Below are positions 43,290 to 52,600 of a stretch of 64,000 bases of DNA, piece after piece (the first letter of the stretch is position 1; every line of letters starts with the position of its first letter). The notes under the pieces were generated by a model that was not told the origin of the DNA, did not search any database, and saw nothing but the letters and a program-made list of their open reading frames with translations. The stretch spans positions 62,162-126,161 of the forward strand of contig KE993496.1 of the NCBI GenBank assembly GCA_000466585.1, given 5' to 3'. The position numbers and the translations under genes are program-made. The DNA comes from Clostridiales bacterium oral taxon 876 str. F0540. Its GTDB lineage: Bacteria; Bacillota; Clostridia; Clostridiales; Clostridiaceae.

Positions 43290-43427
43290 ATAAATACCTC
43301 CGCTTTAAAGTTATAGGTTTTTAGTTTCTTTTGTACCTTCAAGATAGTAATTAGTTAGGTTTTCAAGTTCCTCGAGAACGTCCATAGTTTTGTGTAAAAT
43401 TAAAAAGATATGAACTATTTTATTTGG

Positions 43428-43466
43428 AAATTACTACTGGGTATGTCCCAGTAGTAATTTTTTGTT
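43428..43466 (+). terminator. Strong hairpin with T-run inside the left end of the insertion sequence
   Basis: AAATTACTACTGGG pairs with CCCAGTAGTAATTT around TATGT and is followed by TTTGTTTTT on the + strand. Confidence 0.8.
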
Positions 43467-43580
43467 TTTAGGGAATGACTAAATAATGAGAAAGTATAGC
43501 CTGTATCTAGTATTATAGTTTGCAGAGATTTTAATATTATTCATACTTTGTGAAAATAGTACAAGCGTAGCTTGTAGAAT

Positions 43581-44801
43581 TTACTGTTCTAGTCTGTCTT
43601 CAAACATTATGCTAAGCTGAGCCAAAATCAAAGACCAGTTTTGCATAGGTGATGTCCATTTGCTCATAATACGCTCTGTAGATAAATATAGAGACTTTCT
43701 TAATGAGTCATCCGTAGGGAAGGAAGTTTTAATCTTTGTGAATTTCCTTAGCTGTCTATTAAAGCCTTCCAACGCATTTGTAGTATATATTATCTTTCGA
43801 ATTTCTGGTGGAAAAGCGAAGTAGGTACATAAGTTATCCCAGTTATTTCTCCACGACTGAATGACAATGCCATACTTATGTCCCCACGTACTCTCCAGAA
43901 TATCAAGTGAATCTAATGCTTCCTGTTCATTAACAGCTTGATATACACCTTTTAAGTCCTTTATGAAGGTTCTGCTATCCTTTGAGGCTATGTATTTTAT
44001 GGAGTTTCTTATTTGATGTATTATACAGCTTTGTATACTTACATTAGGAAATACAGCTTTAATTGCTTCAGGTAAGCCTTTTAGTCCATCCATGCAGGCA
44101 ATAAGAATATCTCTTACTCCTCTGTTTTTAAGGTCATTACAGACCGATAACCAGAACTTAGCGCCTTCTTGTTCTCCAACCCATATTCCAAGTATATCTT
44201 TGTGTCCCTTCATGTCTAAGGCCATACAGATGTAGGCAGCCTTACTGACAATTTTATGATCTTCTTTAACCTTAAAATGAACAGCATCCATGTATACAAT
44301 AGGATACACGGCCTCAAGCGGCCTATTCTGCCAGGCGATAGCCGCCTCAATAACATTATCTGTTATTTTAGAAATCATTGCAGGGGATATATCTACCCCA
44401 TAAAGATCATGTATTTCTGCTTGTATGTCATCCACTGAAACACCTATTGAGTACAAACCTATAACTTTTTTGTCAAGTTCGTTACATACAGTTTCATACT
44501 TCTTTACAACCTTTGGTTCAAATTCTGCATTTCGATCTCTTGGAACATCTAGTTCTACCTCTCCAAAACTAGTCTTGATATTCTTTTTACTATAGCCATT
44601 TCTGTAGTTTTTCTCTTCGGTATTGTCTCTCTCATACTTCTCTCTACCGAGGTGTTCTTCCATCTCAGCTTCTAAAAATTGCTGTATTATGTTCCCAAAT
44701 AATCGTTGCATTAAACCATTCTTTCCTACTAAGTCTTCCATACTCTTGCACTTGCTTAACTCTTGATTAAAATCTATATCTGGTATTTGTAACTGTTTCA
44801 T
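43581..44801 (-). CDS. IS256-family (mutator-type) transposase
   Basis: The 406-residue transposase starts at the ATG at 44801, with GAGGAGAAATAAAA upstream; an earlier in-frame start lies before that site. DDE residues are visible: Asp in 'IVYMDAVHFKV', Asp in 'LIACMDGLKGLPEAI', and Glu in 'YTTNALEGFNRQLRKF'. 'CIIHQIRNSIKYI' (the C/D..H motif) is also present. Length and motifs are intact, so it may be active. Confidence 0.97.
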   Translation of the reverse strand: MKQLQIPDIDFNQELSKCKSMEDLVGKNGLMQRLFGNIIQQFLEAEMEEHLGREKYERDNTEEKNYRNGYSKKNIKTSFGEVELDVPRDRNAEFEPKVVKKYETVCNELDKKVIGLYSIGVSVDDIQAEIHDLYGVDISPAMISKITDNVIEAAIAWQNRPLEAVYPIVYMDAVHFKVKEDHKIVSKAAYICMALDMKGHKDILGIWVGEQEGAKFWLSVCNDLKNRGVRDILIACMDGLKGLPEAIKAVFPNVSIQSCIIHQIRNSIKYIASKDSRTFIKDLKGVYQAVNEQEALDSLDILESTWGHKYGIVIQSWRNNWDNLCTYFAFPPEIRKIIYTTNALEGFNRQLRKFTKIKTSFPTDDSLRKSLYLSTERIMSKWTSPMQNWSLILAQLSIMFEDRLEQ

Positions 44802-44872
44802 TTTTATTTCTCCTCTCATTTATCTCTGTAGTTATTTTTTCCATAAATACCAGCTATACATACAAAAAAGAA

Positions 44873-44909
44873 GCGTAAATAGTTTTGATTTACACAAAAC
44901 CATTTACGC
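44873..44909 (-). terminator. Terminator spanning the right end of the insertion sequence
   Basis: On the minus strand GCGTAAATGGTTTTG pairs with CAAAACTATTTACGC (one mismatch), followed by TTCTTTTTTGT. It overlaps the TAA stop of the gene at 44904 and the IS256 terminal repeat, so the terminator is built partly from the element. Confidence 0.75.
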
Positions 44910-45290
44910 TCCCAGTTCCTCATTCATTTCAATGTTTATATAGGTTTCCCAAGCATTTTTAAAGCCCTCTTCATAACCGTAATTATAAATTTCGCTGCTG
45001 TTAAGATTTTTAAGATTATTAGTATTTTTATCTAAATAATTTCTTGCATCTTCTTTAAGATTAATTGATTTTACAGGAACATCTTTTATTGGACTTTCTC
45101 CATTCTTTATCATACCTTCTACTTTTTCTTCAGCAACATCATAGATATTATAAGCGCAATTATATCCGTGAATATATGCAGTCTCTAATAGCTTTTCAGT
45201 GCTGAGATTTGAGAACTCCTCACTATATTCTTCATAGCTTTTAGATGATGCGCTTTTTATTTTATTTCTAAGCTCTGTAGATATACTCAT
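44904..45290 (-). CDS. Hypothetical protein, 128 residues
   Basis: The soluble acidic protein starts MSISTELRNKIKSASSK. It contains two related segments, 'AYIHGYNCAYNIYDVAEEKV' and 'NYGYEEGFKNAWETY', which look like a duplicated Gly/Tyr helix motif. I recognise no family. The last codons and stop (GGA GCG TAA) fall inside or beside the IS256 end, so the natural C-terminus may have been altered by the insertion. The ATG has GGAAGATTAAT upstream. Confidence 0.6.
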   Translation of the reverse strand: MSISTELRNKIKSASSKSYEEYSEEFSNLSTEKLLETAYIHGYNCAYNIYDVAEEKVEGMIKNGESPIKDVPVKSINLKEDARNYLDKNTNNLKNLNSSEIYNYGYEEGFKNAWETYINIEMNEELGA

Positions 45291-45421
45291 ATTAATCTTC
45301 CTTCCATAATAAGATTCAAATTTAGTTTATCCATTAAAATTCATTATATGTTTTAATGCCTTTATGTACAAATATGCCATATAATGGTTTATAATAGTAA
45401 TAAAAATAAAAGGAGAATTTA

Positions 45422-46219
45422 ATGTTTTTAAAAGTTTTAGGAGCTTTAATTATTTTAACTATCATAGATATATATTTTGAGACTAATTTTACTAAGATTA
45501 ACAGGGTAAATATAAAAACTAAAAAGCAGCTTCCAGAGCAAGGCTTAAAGATTGTTCAAATAACGGATTATCATAATTTTAAACACAATAAAAGGATATT
45601 AAAGCTTATAAATCATATAAAGCCTGATATTATTGTTATAACAGGAGACTTAATAGATAAAAGAACAAAGGATTATAGTAATGTTTATAACTTTGTGGAA
45701 AAACTCATAACTTTTAATAAAAATGTGTATTATGTTCCGGGCAATCATGAGCTGAGAAGTGGAAATATGGATAGGTTTATGAAGGATCTTGAAAAAAGAA
45801 GGATAAAGGTTTTACTGAATAATAACGAAGGCTTAATAGTAAGACATAAAGAAATAAATATTTGTGGCATAGATTATTCTTCAAGTAAAAAGGGAAACTT
45901 GAAGCAGACAGTTAGTAATATTGATGAGGACCTATACACAATATTGCTTTGCCATAAGCCTGATATTATAAAGCATCATAAAAATATTCCCTGTGACTTA
46001 ATTCTTTGTGGTCATACTCATGGGGGGCAAATAAGAATTCCGGTGGTTGGGGCGCTCATAGCTCCTGATCAAGGTTTCAAACCAAAGTATAATAAAGGAA
46101 TTTATGAAATAGGAGAAAACAGCCTGCTTTATATAGACAGTGGTGTAGGAACAACAAGATTGCCTATAAGATTCTTCAACAGAAGTCAAATTAGCCTTAT
46201 CTTTATAGAAGAAAAATAA
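45422..46219 (+). CDS. Membrane-anchored metallophosphoesterase
   Basis: The 265-residue protein has an N-terminal hydrophobic helix (residues 2-18) and a calcineurin-like phosphoesterase domain: 'IVQITDYHNF' (DxH), 'IVITGDLIDKR' (GD), 'YVPGNHELRS' (GNHE) and 'LILCGHTHGGQIRIP' (GHTH). This is the YkuE/LpxH-like group found outside or at the membrane. Eleven bases after its stop begins an Amj-like gene, so both may serve cell-envelope lipid metabolism. Confidence 0.92.
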   Translation: MFLKVLGALIILTIIDIYFETNFTKINRVNIKTKKQLPEQGLKIVQITDYHNFKHNKRILKLINHIKPDIIVITGDLIDKRTKDYSNVYNFVEKLITFNKNVYYVPGNHELRSGNMDRFMKDLEKRRIKVLLNNNEGLIVRHKEINICGIDYSSSKKGNLKQTVSNIDEDLYTILLCHKPDIIKHHKNIPCDLILCGHTHGGQIRIPVVGALIAPDQGFKPKYNKGIYEIGENSLLYIDSGVGTTRLPIRFFNRSQISLIFIEEK

Positions 46220-46230
46220 AGGAGATATTA

Positions 46231-47028
46231 ATGATTTTAGGAAACAGCTTAATTTTTAAACTATTTGTACTTACGGTAGTAATACATATAGTCGATACTC
46301 TTTCATATTCTGTGAGATTAAATTCTGTAAAGCACGGAAACTTTGCACTATCTACCTCTATGTTTAATCTTATAGTTTTGGTATCCAGAACAGCTAATAT
46401 GTTTCAGGGGCCTTTAATTGGCTCGCTAATTGATAGCAGCATAAAGCATAATTATAACCCTATTTTTGAGACAAGAGAGGTTATATTTGCCACAACACTT
46501 GGAACTATTCTTGGAATTATTGCAATTCCAAGTTTTCTTCAAATTTTTTCAAAGGGAGTTTCAAAGCTTGAGGAGACTGGCTCAGTGCCAAGCTTAGTTA
46601 TTCAATCATTAAGCCTTGCAAATATAAAGCGTATTGCTAAAAGTACAGTAAGGCCTAAGAGGTCTATGATAAGCCAGCTAAGATTTAAAGATATTCCGAA
46701 AAGGCTTCTGATATTAAATACTTTGATTACTGGGATATATACTATTGGAGTTTTAGCAGCATATTATGCAGCAATTTATGTTCCGGACAAGAGGCTTGCA
46801 ATATCAGCTTCTTCAGGCATGATTAACGGGATAGCAAGCATATTTTTAACGCTCTTTATAGACCCTAAGGCTGCAATAATAACTGATGAGGTTTACAGAG
46901 GCAAAAGAAAATATGTAGATGTAAAAGCCTTGGTAATACTACTTATAGGAACTAAGCTTATAGGGACTCTGTTAGGACAGCTTTTACTAATACCATCTGC
47001 AAAATTATTAGCGTTTTATTATAGGTAG
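46231..47028 (+). CDS. amj: Amj-family lipid II flippase (DUF2837)
   Basis: The 265-residue protein has about six hydrophobic segments and begins with a region typical of Amj ('VVIHIVDTLSYSVRLNSV', 'LVSRTANMFQGPLIGSLID'). Amj of Bacillus subtilis is the alternate lipid II flippase that backs up MurJ. The ATG follows AGGAGATATTA. It shares a transcript with the metallophosphoesterase upstream. The symbol is assigned by family resemblance. Confidence 0.8.
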   Translation: MILGNSLIFKLFVLTVVIHIVDTLSYSVRLNSVKHGNFALSTSMFNLIVLVSRTANMFQGPLIGSLIDSSIKHNYNPIFETREVIFATTLGTILGIIAIPSFLQIFSKGVSKLEETGSVPSLVIQSLSLANIKRIAKSTVRPKRSMISQLRFKDIPKRLLILNTLITGIYTIGVLAAYYAAIYVPDKRLAISASSGMINGIASIFLTLFIDPKAAIITDEVYRGKRKYVDVKALVILLIGTKLIGTLLGQLLLIPSAKLLAFYYR

Positions 47029-47029
47029 C

Positions 47030-47060
47030 AAAGGGCACTGCAGCCGCAGTGCCTTTTGTT
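47030..47060 (+). terminator. Intrinsic terminator
   Basis: AAAGGGCACTGC pairs with GCAGTGCCTTTT around AGCC, with TTTTGTTG following; it lies between the Amj-like gene and a convergent small gene. Confidence 0.88.
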
Positions 47061-47062
47061 GT

Positions 47063-47275
47063 CTATTCATTATTGTCAGGCTTTAAGTTCATGGTTGTAT
47101 CAGTAGGAATAGGGTTTTTTACATTATGAAAATTTAAAAATAAGGATTTGTTGTCTGCTTCTACATGCCCGGAACTAATTGTCAAATTTGAACTCTCAGT
47201 TGTAGCATGTGAGCCTGTAACTGAAGGCGTAGATAAGACTTTATCGTCTTTATTATCTGTTTTTTTTGTTGGCAT
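47063..47275 (-). CDS. Small hypothetical protein, 70 residues
   Basis: The start is the ATG at 47275, preceded by AGGAGGGATATTA; an in-frame extension to 47410 lies upstream of that site and is not used. The polar protein is rich in Ser, Thr, Asn and Asp (MPTKKTDNKDDKVLSTPS) with no membrane segment. I recognise no family; low complexity and polarity suggest a disordered or spore-type protein, which is speculative. Confidence 0.6.
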   Translation of the reverse strand: MPTKKTDNKDDKVLSTPSVTGSHATTESSNLTISSGHVEADNKSLFLNFHNVKNPIPTDTTMNLKPDNNE

Positions 47276-47483
47276 TAATATCCCTCCTGTTAATATATTT
47301 ACCCTCAATAGTATTCCCTTGGTTTGAAAAATAAAGTTAGAAGATTTTTCATTTGCAGAAATAATAATTAGAATATTATTTCTTTTAAAAAAATAAAATA
47401 TATAGTACACTATTATTACAAAATAATAGCAGCATAAATGCGAGAGGATTCATGCTGAAAATAAATATATAGGGGGTTAATAG

Positions 47484-48236
47484 ATGTTAAAACAAAACTA
47501 CGAATACAGGGCATCAGCCAGAAAGCAGCTTGCCGGAAGGTGGATGATAACTGTATTAATTATCCTGATATCATACATTCTTACTCAGGCCTTTCAGGCT
47601 AACAGCGGAATAAAATACAGCTATGTAAATGGCGAGCTTGTGCATAGAACAAGTGGGGCATTTGTTAATTTTGGAGCACTTATTAATTTTATATTGGCAG
47701 GTCCAATTGCACTTGGAATAACAACATATTTCTTAAAGCTAGTTAGAGGAGAAAATGCACTTATAGAGGATATATTCAGTGGATTTAAAAATTTTGGGAA
47801 CTCATTCTTATTAAACCTATTGATAATAATATTTGTTGCTTTATGGAGTGCTATATTTTTAATACCCGGTGCTATATTGGGAATAGTTTTCTTCGTAAAA
47901 CACTCCTTTGGTATGTTAGTATTAACAATAATAGTATTTGGTATTGCTTCATCAGTATCAATAGTAATTGCAGGTTTAAGATATTCTATGGCTTATTATA
48001 TAATGCATGATAATCCGGAGATAAGCTCCTTAGAAGCAATTAGAAGAAGCAAAGAAATGATGAAAGGAAACAAGGGTAAGCTTTTTATGCTTATACTAAG
48101 TTTTATTGGATGGTTTATATTAGGGTTCATAGCTCTATTTATTGGACTTTTATGGGCTAGTGCTTATTATACTACAGCTAAAGCTAATTTTTATGAAGAC
48201 TTAAAGCAGAATTATGTTAGAGTAGAAAGCGTATAA
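47484..48236 (+). CDS. DUF975-family membrane protein
   Basis: The 250-residue protein has about five to six hydrophobic helices after an N-terminal 'YEYRASARKQLAGRWMITVL', the usual beginning of DUF975. It also contains 'MMKGNKGKLFMLILSFIGWF', the conserved block before the last helices. The function is unknown. The ATG has GGGGGTTAATAG upstream. Monocistronic with a large terminator. Confidence 0.88.
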   Translation: MLKQNYEYRASARKQLAGRWMITVLIILISYILTQAFQANSGIKYSYVNGELVHRTSGAFVNFGALINFILAGPIALGITTYFLKLVRGENALIEDIFSGFKNFGNSFLLNLLIIIFVALWSAIFLIPGAILGIVFFVKHSFGMLVLTIIVFGIASSVSIVIAGLRYSMAYYIMHDNPEISSLEAIRRSKEMMKGNKGKLFMLILSFIGWFILGFIALFIGLLWASAYYTTAKANFYEDLKQNYVRVESV

Positions 48237-48240
48237 TATT

Positions 48241-48343
48241 AAATAAGCTGCTCAAAAACACATAAACCCAGCAGATTATTTGAACTTTCATAAGATCAAA
48301 TAATCTGCTGGGTTTTAAAAGTGTTTTAGGAGCAGCTTTTTTA
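48241..48343. terminator. Large two-tier bidirectional terminator
   Basis: An inner perfect stem AACCCAGCAGATTATTTGA/TCAAATAATCTGCTGGGTT is enclosed by an outer one, AAGCTGCTC..AACAC with GTGTT..GAGCAGCTT, and followed by TTTTTT. It separates the DUF975 gene from the convergent MATE gene. Confidence 0.9.
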
Positions 48344-48344
48344 A

Positions 48345-49715
48345 TTATACAACTGTTTTTGAAGCTAAATTATTAATCCACTTCTTAGATAGTATTCTGG
48401 GAAGACCTATAATAAGCTTTGCAACTTCCTCCATATAAACCAGGGCATAGACATAATAAACGGGAAGATGCCATACGAGCCCGCCAAGAAATACTAGAGG
48501 TACTCCTATAAGCCAAACTCCCCCGGTATCTAATATTAAGCAGAAAGTTGTATCTCCTCCGCTTCTAAGTATTCCAACTATAGAGGTAAAATTAAATACC
48601 TTTACCCAAAGAAAGATTGAGAAAACTATAAGATTTTTAGCTGCATAGCTGTAAACCAAAGGTGAAACGTTATAAGCTGATAATATCCAAGGTGATGTAA
48701 AAAACACAAGAACTCCTGCAAACATTGCAAGTACAGGGCCTAAAATAATAAATCGTTTTGCATAAATAAATGCATCTTTTTCATTTCCTTCGCCAATTTT
48801 ATGACCTATCATAACAGCACAGGCATTGCCAAGTCCCATAAATATTACCCAGGTAATTCTTTCTACTGTGCTTGATATATTAGTAGATGCAATGACCTCA
48901 GTACCCATTCTTGCATAAACTATTGCATACATAGTCACTCCAAGGGCCCAAATCGATTCATTTAATATTACAGGTATAGTCACTTTAAAAAAGTTTAAAA
49001 TAAAGGCCTTTGATAAATCCATAAGCTCACTGAGCTTTGCGGCTATAACATTATTTTTTCTATACACTGCAAATAAAATCAGACACATTTCTATAATTCT
49101 GGCTATTAAAGTGGCTGTAGCAGAACCGTTAGTACCCATCCTAGGAAAACCAAAGTAACCGTATACAAGAAGATAATTAAGAACAGTATTAACAGCAAGA
49201 GCTGTAACGCTTACTATCATAGGAGTTTTTACCTGACCTGTGCTTCTTAAGGTAAAGGAGTAGGAGAAGGTTATAGAAGTTATAACATAACTAAAGACTA
49301 TAATTCTTAAATACTCGCTTCCAAGAATAATAACATCAGCATCTTTTGAAAAGATACTTAATATTTGCTTAGGAAAGAATAACCCGCCTAGGGTAAATAT
49401 CAAAGCGGCGCTGCAGCCTGTTATAAGGCAAAGTCCCAGAACTCTCCTTATATTTTTAATATCTTTATTTCCCCAATATTGAGCGGTGAATATAGAGGAA
49501 CCGCTTGTTATACCAAACAAAAGAAGATTTAAAAGAAAAAAATACTGATTTGCAAGACCCACGCTGGCTATAGCTGTTTCACCAAGACCTCCAATTATTA
49601 TGGTATCTACTAGATTTAATGAAGATAATATTAAATTTTGAAGTGCTATTGGTATAGCAAGTTTTAGCATGGACTTAAAAAAACTTTTATCATTAAATAA
49701 CTTAATTATTCCCAT
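48345..49715 (-). CDS. MATE-family efflux transporter
   Basis: The 456-residue protein has about twelve hydrophobic helices in two related halves. 'LAIPIALQNLILSSLNLVDT' and 'TAQYWGNKDIKNIRRVLGL' are typical of MATE transporters (NorM/DinF superfamily), with the second half having 'IGHKIGEGNEKDAFIYAKR'. These use Na+ or H+ gradients to export cationic drugs or metabolites. The ATG at 49715 has GGAGGACTC upstream. Monocistronic. Confidence 0.93.
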   Translation of the reverse strand: MGIIKLFNDKSFFKSMLKLAIPIALQNLILSSLNLVDTIIIGGLGETAIASVGLANQYFFLLNLLLFGITSGSSIFTAQYWGNKDIKNIRRVLGLCLITGCSAALIFTLGGLFFPKQILSIFSKDADVIILGSEYLRIIVFSYVITSITFSYSFTLRSTGQVKTPMIVSVTALAVNTVLNYLLVYGYFGFPRMGTNGSATATLIARIIEMCLILFAVYRKNNVIAAKLSELMDLSKAFILNFFKVTIPVILNESIWALGVTMYAIVYARMGTEVIASTNISSTVERITWVIFMGLGNACAVMIGHKIGEGNEKDAFIYAKRFIILGPVLAMFAGVLVFFTSPWILSAYNVSPLVYSYAAKNLIVFSIFLWVKVFNFTSIVGILRSGGDTTFCLILDTGGVWLIGVPLVFLGGLVWHLPVYYVYALVYMEEVAKLIIGLPRILSKKWINNLASKTVV

Positions 49716-49858
49716 GAGTCCTCCTATTAACCTCTAAATTCGGTCACACATAGATTATTGTATAATATTTCTAGGGGCCCTTCAACTTTTAATAGTTTTT
49801 TATAAACCTTTATATTAAAATAGTAATTGGACATTACTGGGGAAAAGGGGGACTTCTT

Positions 49859-51100
49859 ATGAGAGTGTCAAAAAAACTTCTTAAACGAGTAGAAATATAC
49901 TCAGGACTGCCGCGTTCTATTTATATCCTTGCTATAGTGCGCGTAGTAAATGCAATGGGTAATTTTGTTTATCCGTTTTTAACATTGTTTTTAACAGAAC
50001 ATATAGGTTTAAGTAAAAGAGATGCAGGTACATATTTTATGATCAGTGCTTTTGTCCAAGCGGCAGGTTCGCTGATTGGAGGTAAGCTTACAGACCATTT
50101 TGGAAGAAAGAAATTATTTTTATTGTTTCAAGGATTTGCTGCCTTATGCTTTTCTCCCTGCGCATTTTTAGGGAATTCTATATGGATTCCAAGGCTTTTA
50201 ATAACAGCGGGATTTTTTATGAGCGCAGCACAGCCTGCAAACTCGGCAATGATAACAGACTTAACTAACAAAGATAATAGAAAATCAGCTTTTTCACTAT
50301 TGTATCTAGGAATAAATCTTGGGTTTTCGGTTGGACCTATGATAGCTGGGTTCCTGTATAGAAATCATACTAGACTTATATTTTTAGGCAATACTATTTC
50401 AATAGTTATATCTTTGGTTTTACTATCTTTATTTATAGAGGATACTCTTCCCACTGAAGAGGAAATTGAAGAAAGCAAGTCTGTATCTGACGATGAATCC
50501 GCTGAGGATACAAATGTTTTAAAGGCCCTTATAAGAAGACCGTCACTATCTTTGTTTCTAGTAGGTAAAACTATAAATGCCTTTGTATATTCAACTATAG
50601 GGTTTGTGATACCTATTCAAATGACTCAAATTTTTGGAAGTGATTTAGGCTCTAAATATTTTGGCTTTGTTATGGCTACAAATGGTATAGTTATAATAAT
50701 TTCTACAACTTTTATACTAAAATTGACTATGAAGATCAAACCTGTTATAAATGTAGCTTTAGCATCGTTATTTTATGCTGTAGGGTTTGGTATGCTTGGC
50801 TTTGTAAACAGCTTTCCTTTGTTTATATTTGCAGCAGTTTTATATACAATAGGAGAAATACTAGAGGCAACAAACTCAGGAGTTTATATTGCAAATCATT
50901 CTCCTATAAATCACAGAGGCAGATTTAATGCAGTAATTCCTCTTATAACAGGAGTTGGATTTTCATTTGGACCTTATATTTTTGGTAGATTTATAGATTC
51001 TTATGGTATAAGAAAACTCTGGATAATGTGCTTCATATTAGCTTTCATTTCAAGCATTTTTATGAGATGGCTGAGAACTTATGAAATAAAACACAGATAA
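49859..51100 (+). CDS. MFS transporter, drug-efflux-like
   Basis: The 413-residue protein has twelve predicted helices. The cytoplasmic loop 'GGKLTDHFGRKKLFLLF' between helices 2 and 3 is the MFS signature, and 'LGINLGFSVGPMIAGFL' is the motif C-like antiporter block of drug exporters. The central loop is long and acidic (TLPTEEEIEESKSVSDDESA). The ATG has GGGGGACTTCTT upstream. It lies 20 bases before the HAD hydrolase gene. Confidence 0.9.
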   Translation: MRVSKKLLKRVEIYSGLPRSIYILAIVRVVNAMGNFVYPFLTLFLTEHIGLSKRDAGTYFMISAFVQAAGSLIGGKLTDHFGRKKLFLLFQGFAALCFSPCAFLGNSIWIPRLLITAGFFMSAAQPANSAMITDLTNKDNRKSAFSLLYLGINLGFSVGPMIAGFLYRNHTRLIFLGNTISIVISLVLLSLFIEDTLPTEEEIEESKSVSDDESAEDTNVLKALIRRPSLSLFLVGKTINAFVYSTIGFVIPIQMTQIFGSDLGSKYFGFVMATNGIVIIISTTFILKLTMKIKPVINVALASLFYAVGFGMLGFVNSFPLFIFAAVLYTIGEILEATNSGVYIANHSPINHRGRFNAVIPLITGVGFSFGPYIFGRFIDSYGIRKLWIMCFILAFISSIFMRWLRTYEIKHR

Positions 51101-51120
51101 TCGACGGGAGTGATGTGACA

Positions 51121-51774
51121 ATGTTAAAAGCAGTTATATTTGATATGGATGGAGTAATAATCGATAGTGAGCCGGTACACCTAAAGCTTGAATATGAGAT
51201 ATACAATGAATTGGGAATAGATATAACGAGAGAAGAACATAGTACTTTTGTTGGTACAACTTCCCATTACATGTGGGATACATTAAAGAAAAAATATAAG
51301 CTTTCTCAGGATCTGGACTACTTAGTTAACCACGCTAGAGAAAAATATTTTAATTATCTAACTTCTGAAGACTGCGAAATTGATCTTGTTGAAGGAGTAA
51401 GAGATTTTATTAGAGAGCTTCATGAAAGAGGAACTAAATTAGCTATTGCTTCATCATCACCTTTAAATGTTATTGAGGCCGTAGTAAAAATATTTAAGCT
51501 TGAAGAGTATTTTGAAGTTCTAGTAACAGGAGATATGGTTCAAAAAAGCAAACCGGAGCCGGATATTTTTCTTTGTGCAGCAGAAAAGCTTGGTGCTGCG
51601 CCTAACGAATGTGCAGTAGTTGAAGATTCTCATAACGGAGTTAAAGCAGCCCAAAAAGCAGGCATGAAATGTATTGGCTATAAAAATCCATCCTCAGGCA
51701 ATCAGGATATATCCATGGCTGATTTGGTTGTAGAAGCCTTTAGTGAAGTTGATGTTGATAGGTTATTTAAGTAG
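51121..51774 (+). CDS. HAD-family phosphatase/phosphomutase
   Basis: The start is the ATG at 51121 (GGGAGTG upstream), in preference to a GTG at 51115. The 217-residue protein has the HAD motifs 'IFDMDGVIIDSEPVH' (nucleophile Asp10 and second Asp), 'LAIASSSPLNVIEAV' (motif II), Lys in 'QKSKPEPDIFL' (motif III) and 'VVEDSHNGVKAA' (motif IV). The DMDGV..DSEP form is that of beta-phosphoglucomutase-like enzymes. It is probably co-transcribed with the MFS gene. Confidence 0.92.
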   Translation: MLKAVIFDMDGVIIDSEPVHLKLEYEIYNELGIDITREEHSTFVGTTSHYMWDTLKKKYKLSQDLDYLVNHAREKYFNYLTSEDCEIDLVEGVRDFIRELHERGTKLAIASSSPLNVIEAVVKIFKLEEYFEVLVTGDMVQKSKPEPDIFLCAAEKLGAAPNECAVVEDSHNGVKAAQKAGMKCIGYKNPSSGNQDISMADLVVEAFSEVDVDRLFK

Positions 51775-51795
51775 ATTGTGAAATAAAATAGATGC

Positions 51796-51992
51796 AGGCT
51801 GTGGTGCAAAGACCGTAGAACTTTGTGTAGAAAATAATATTTTACTTTATGATAACTTTGCGTATGTTCTAAGGCTTGCAATGCTGAAAAGCTAAGAGCC
51901 TCTAAAGATTCGCTTTCACTTCTTGTTGCTTTAACAGCCGCAAATTAAAATATTATTTTCTACACCTGCTCTCGGTCTTTACACCACAGCCT
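51796..51992. repeat. AGGCT/AGCCT fold-back family, copy 2
   Basis: Left arm: AGGCTGTGGTGCAAAGACCG, then GTGTAGAAAATAATATTTTA. Right arm: TAAAATATTATTTTCTACAC, then GGTCTTTACACCACAGCCT. The arms pair with few mismatches. The inner part contains AAGGCTTGCAATGCTGAAAAGCTAAGAG, which matches the complement of the right arm in copies 1 and 4. Confidence 0.88.
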
Positions 51993-52196
51993 ATGTATCT
52001 TGTATGCAATGTTGACATAAGTATGTTATTTGATACTGAAGAAAGCAAGTTTACTGGAAAACAGCATGACTCAAGTAAATATTTAAATATTTTTATAGTT
52101 TTATATATAAGTTTACGAATAATAGAAAGGCCATTACTTGTTTTTAACAAAGCCTAATATTTAACCTGATTAACTAGAGAATAACAAAAGTACCAT

Positions 52197-52499
52197 AGGC
52201 TTGCTTTAAAGTATTTAGGGCAGTGTGGAAAAAAATATATAAGATTAATTGAGTACTTTGCCCATGTTCTTGGTGAAGTGAGGTCATAAAACTTAGAGCC
52301 TCTCTTCTGAGCTAACCAAAAGTAAAATATGATATAAAAATTTTTATAGAAGCCTCGCTTTAAAGATAGCAAAAGTTAAAGCGAATTCCTAGAGGCTCTT
52401 AGTTTTATGACTTCACGAGCCTTAGAACATACGCAAAGTAATCACTAAGATTATATATTATTTTCCACGCAAAGCCCTGCGGACTTTAAAGCAAAGCCT
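52197..52499. repeat. AGGCT/AGCCT fold-back family, copy 3
   Basis: The left arm starts AGGCTTGCTTTAAAGT and the right arm ends ACTTTAAAGCAAAGCCT. Inner blocks GGTCATAAAACTTAGAGCCTCT and AGAGGCTCTTAGTTTTATGAC pair perfectly, and CTTGGTGAAGTGA pairs with TCACGAG-type sequence. It shares GAACATACGCAAAG with the other copies. This is the longest copy. Confidence 0.88.
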
Positions 52500-52561
52500 G
52501 TTCTAATTTAGTTCGCAATTTAAACATATTGTGTGTTCCACAGTATTCTTTTTTTACGTCT

Positions 52562-52600
52562 TAAAAGCTATACAGCACTGATGCAGTATAGCTTTTTAAT
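52562..52600. terminator. Intrinsic terminator-like hairpin
   Basis: AAAAGCTATAC pairs with GTATAGCTTTTT around AGCACTGATGCA; both strands have suitable tails. No intact gene ends here. Confidence 0.75.

Larger units (their letters stand above)
43387..44900 (-). mobile_element. IS256-family insertion sequence
   Basis: A transposase gene is bracketed by GTTTTGTGTAAA (43387-43398) and its exact complement TTTACACAAAAC (44889-44900), about 1.5 kb apart, the size of IS256-family elements. The repeats may extend about eight bases further with mismatches. I see no target-site duplication next to either end. A perfect hairpin with a + strand T-run (43428-43465) inside the left end could stop incoming transcription. 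Confidence 0.75.

Noticed and set aside
43549..43562. CTTTGTGAAAAT as the left end of the IS256 element
   Set aside because: It matches the right end less well than GTTTTGTGTAAA at 43387, though it would give a shorter flank.
47276..47410. N-terminal extension of the 70-residue protein
   Set aside because: AGGAGGGATATTA directly precedes the ATG at 47275; the upstream part has no start signal.
52154..52372. Minus-strand reading frame of 72 codons
   Set aside because: It lies in the arms of fold-back copy 3, has no ribosome-binding site and no protein-like composition.
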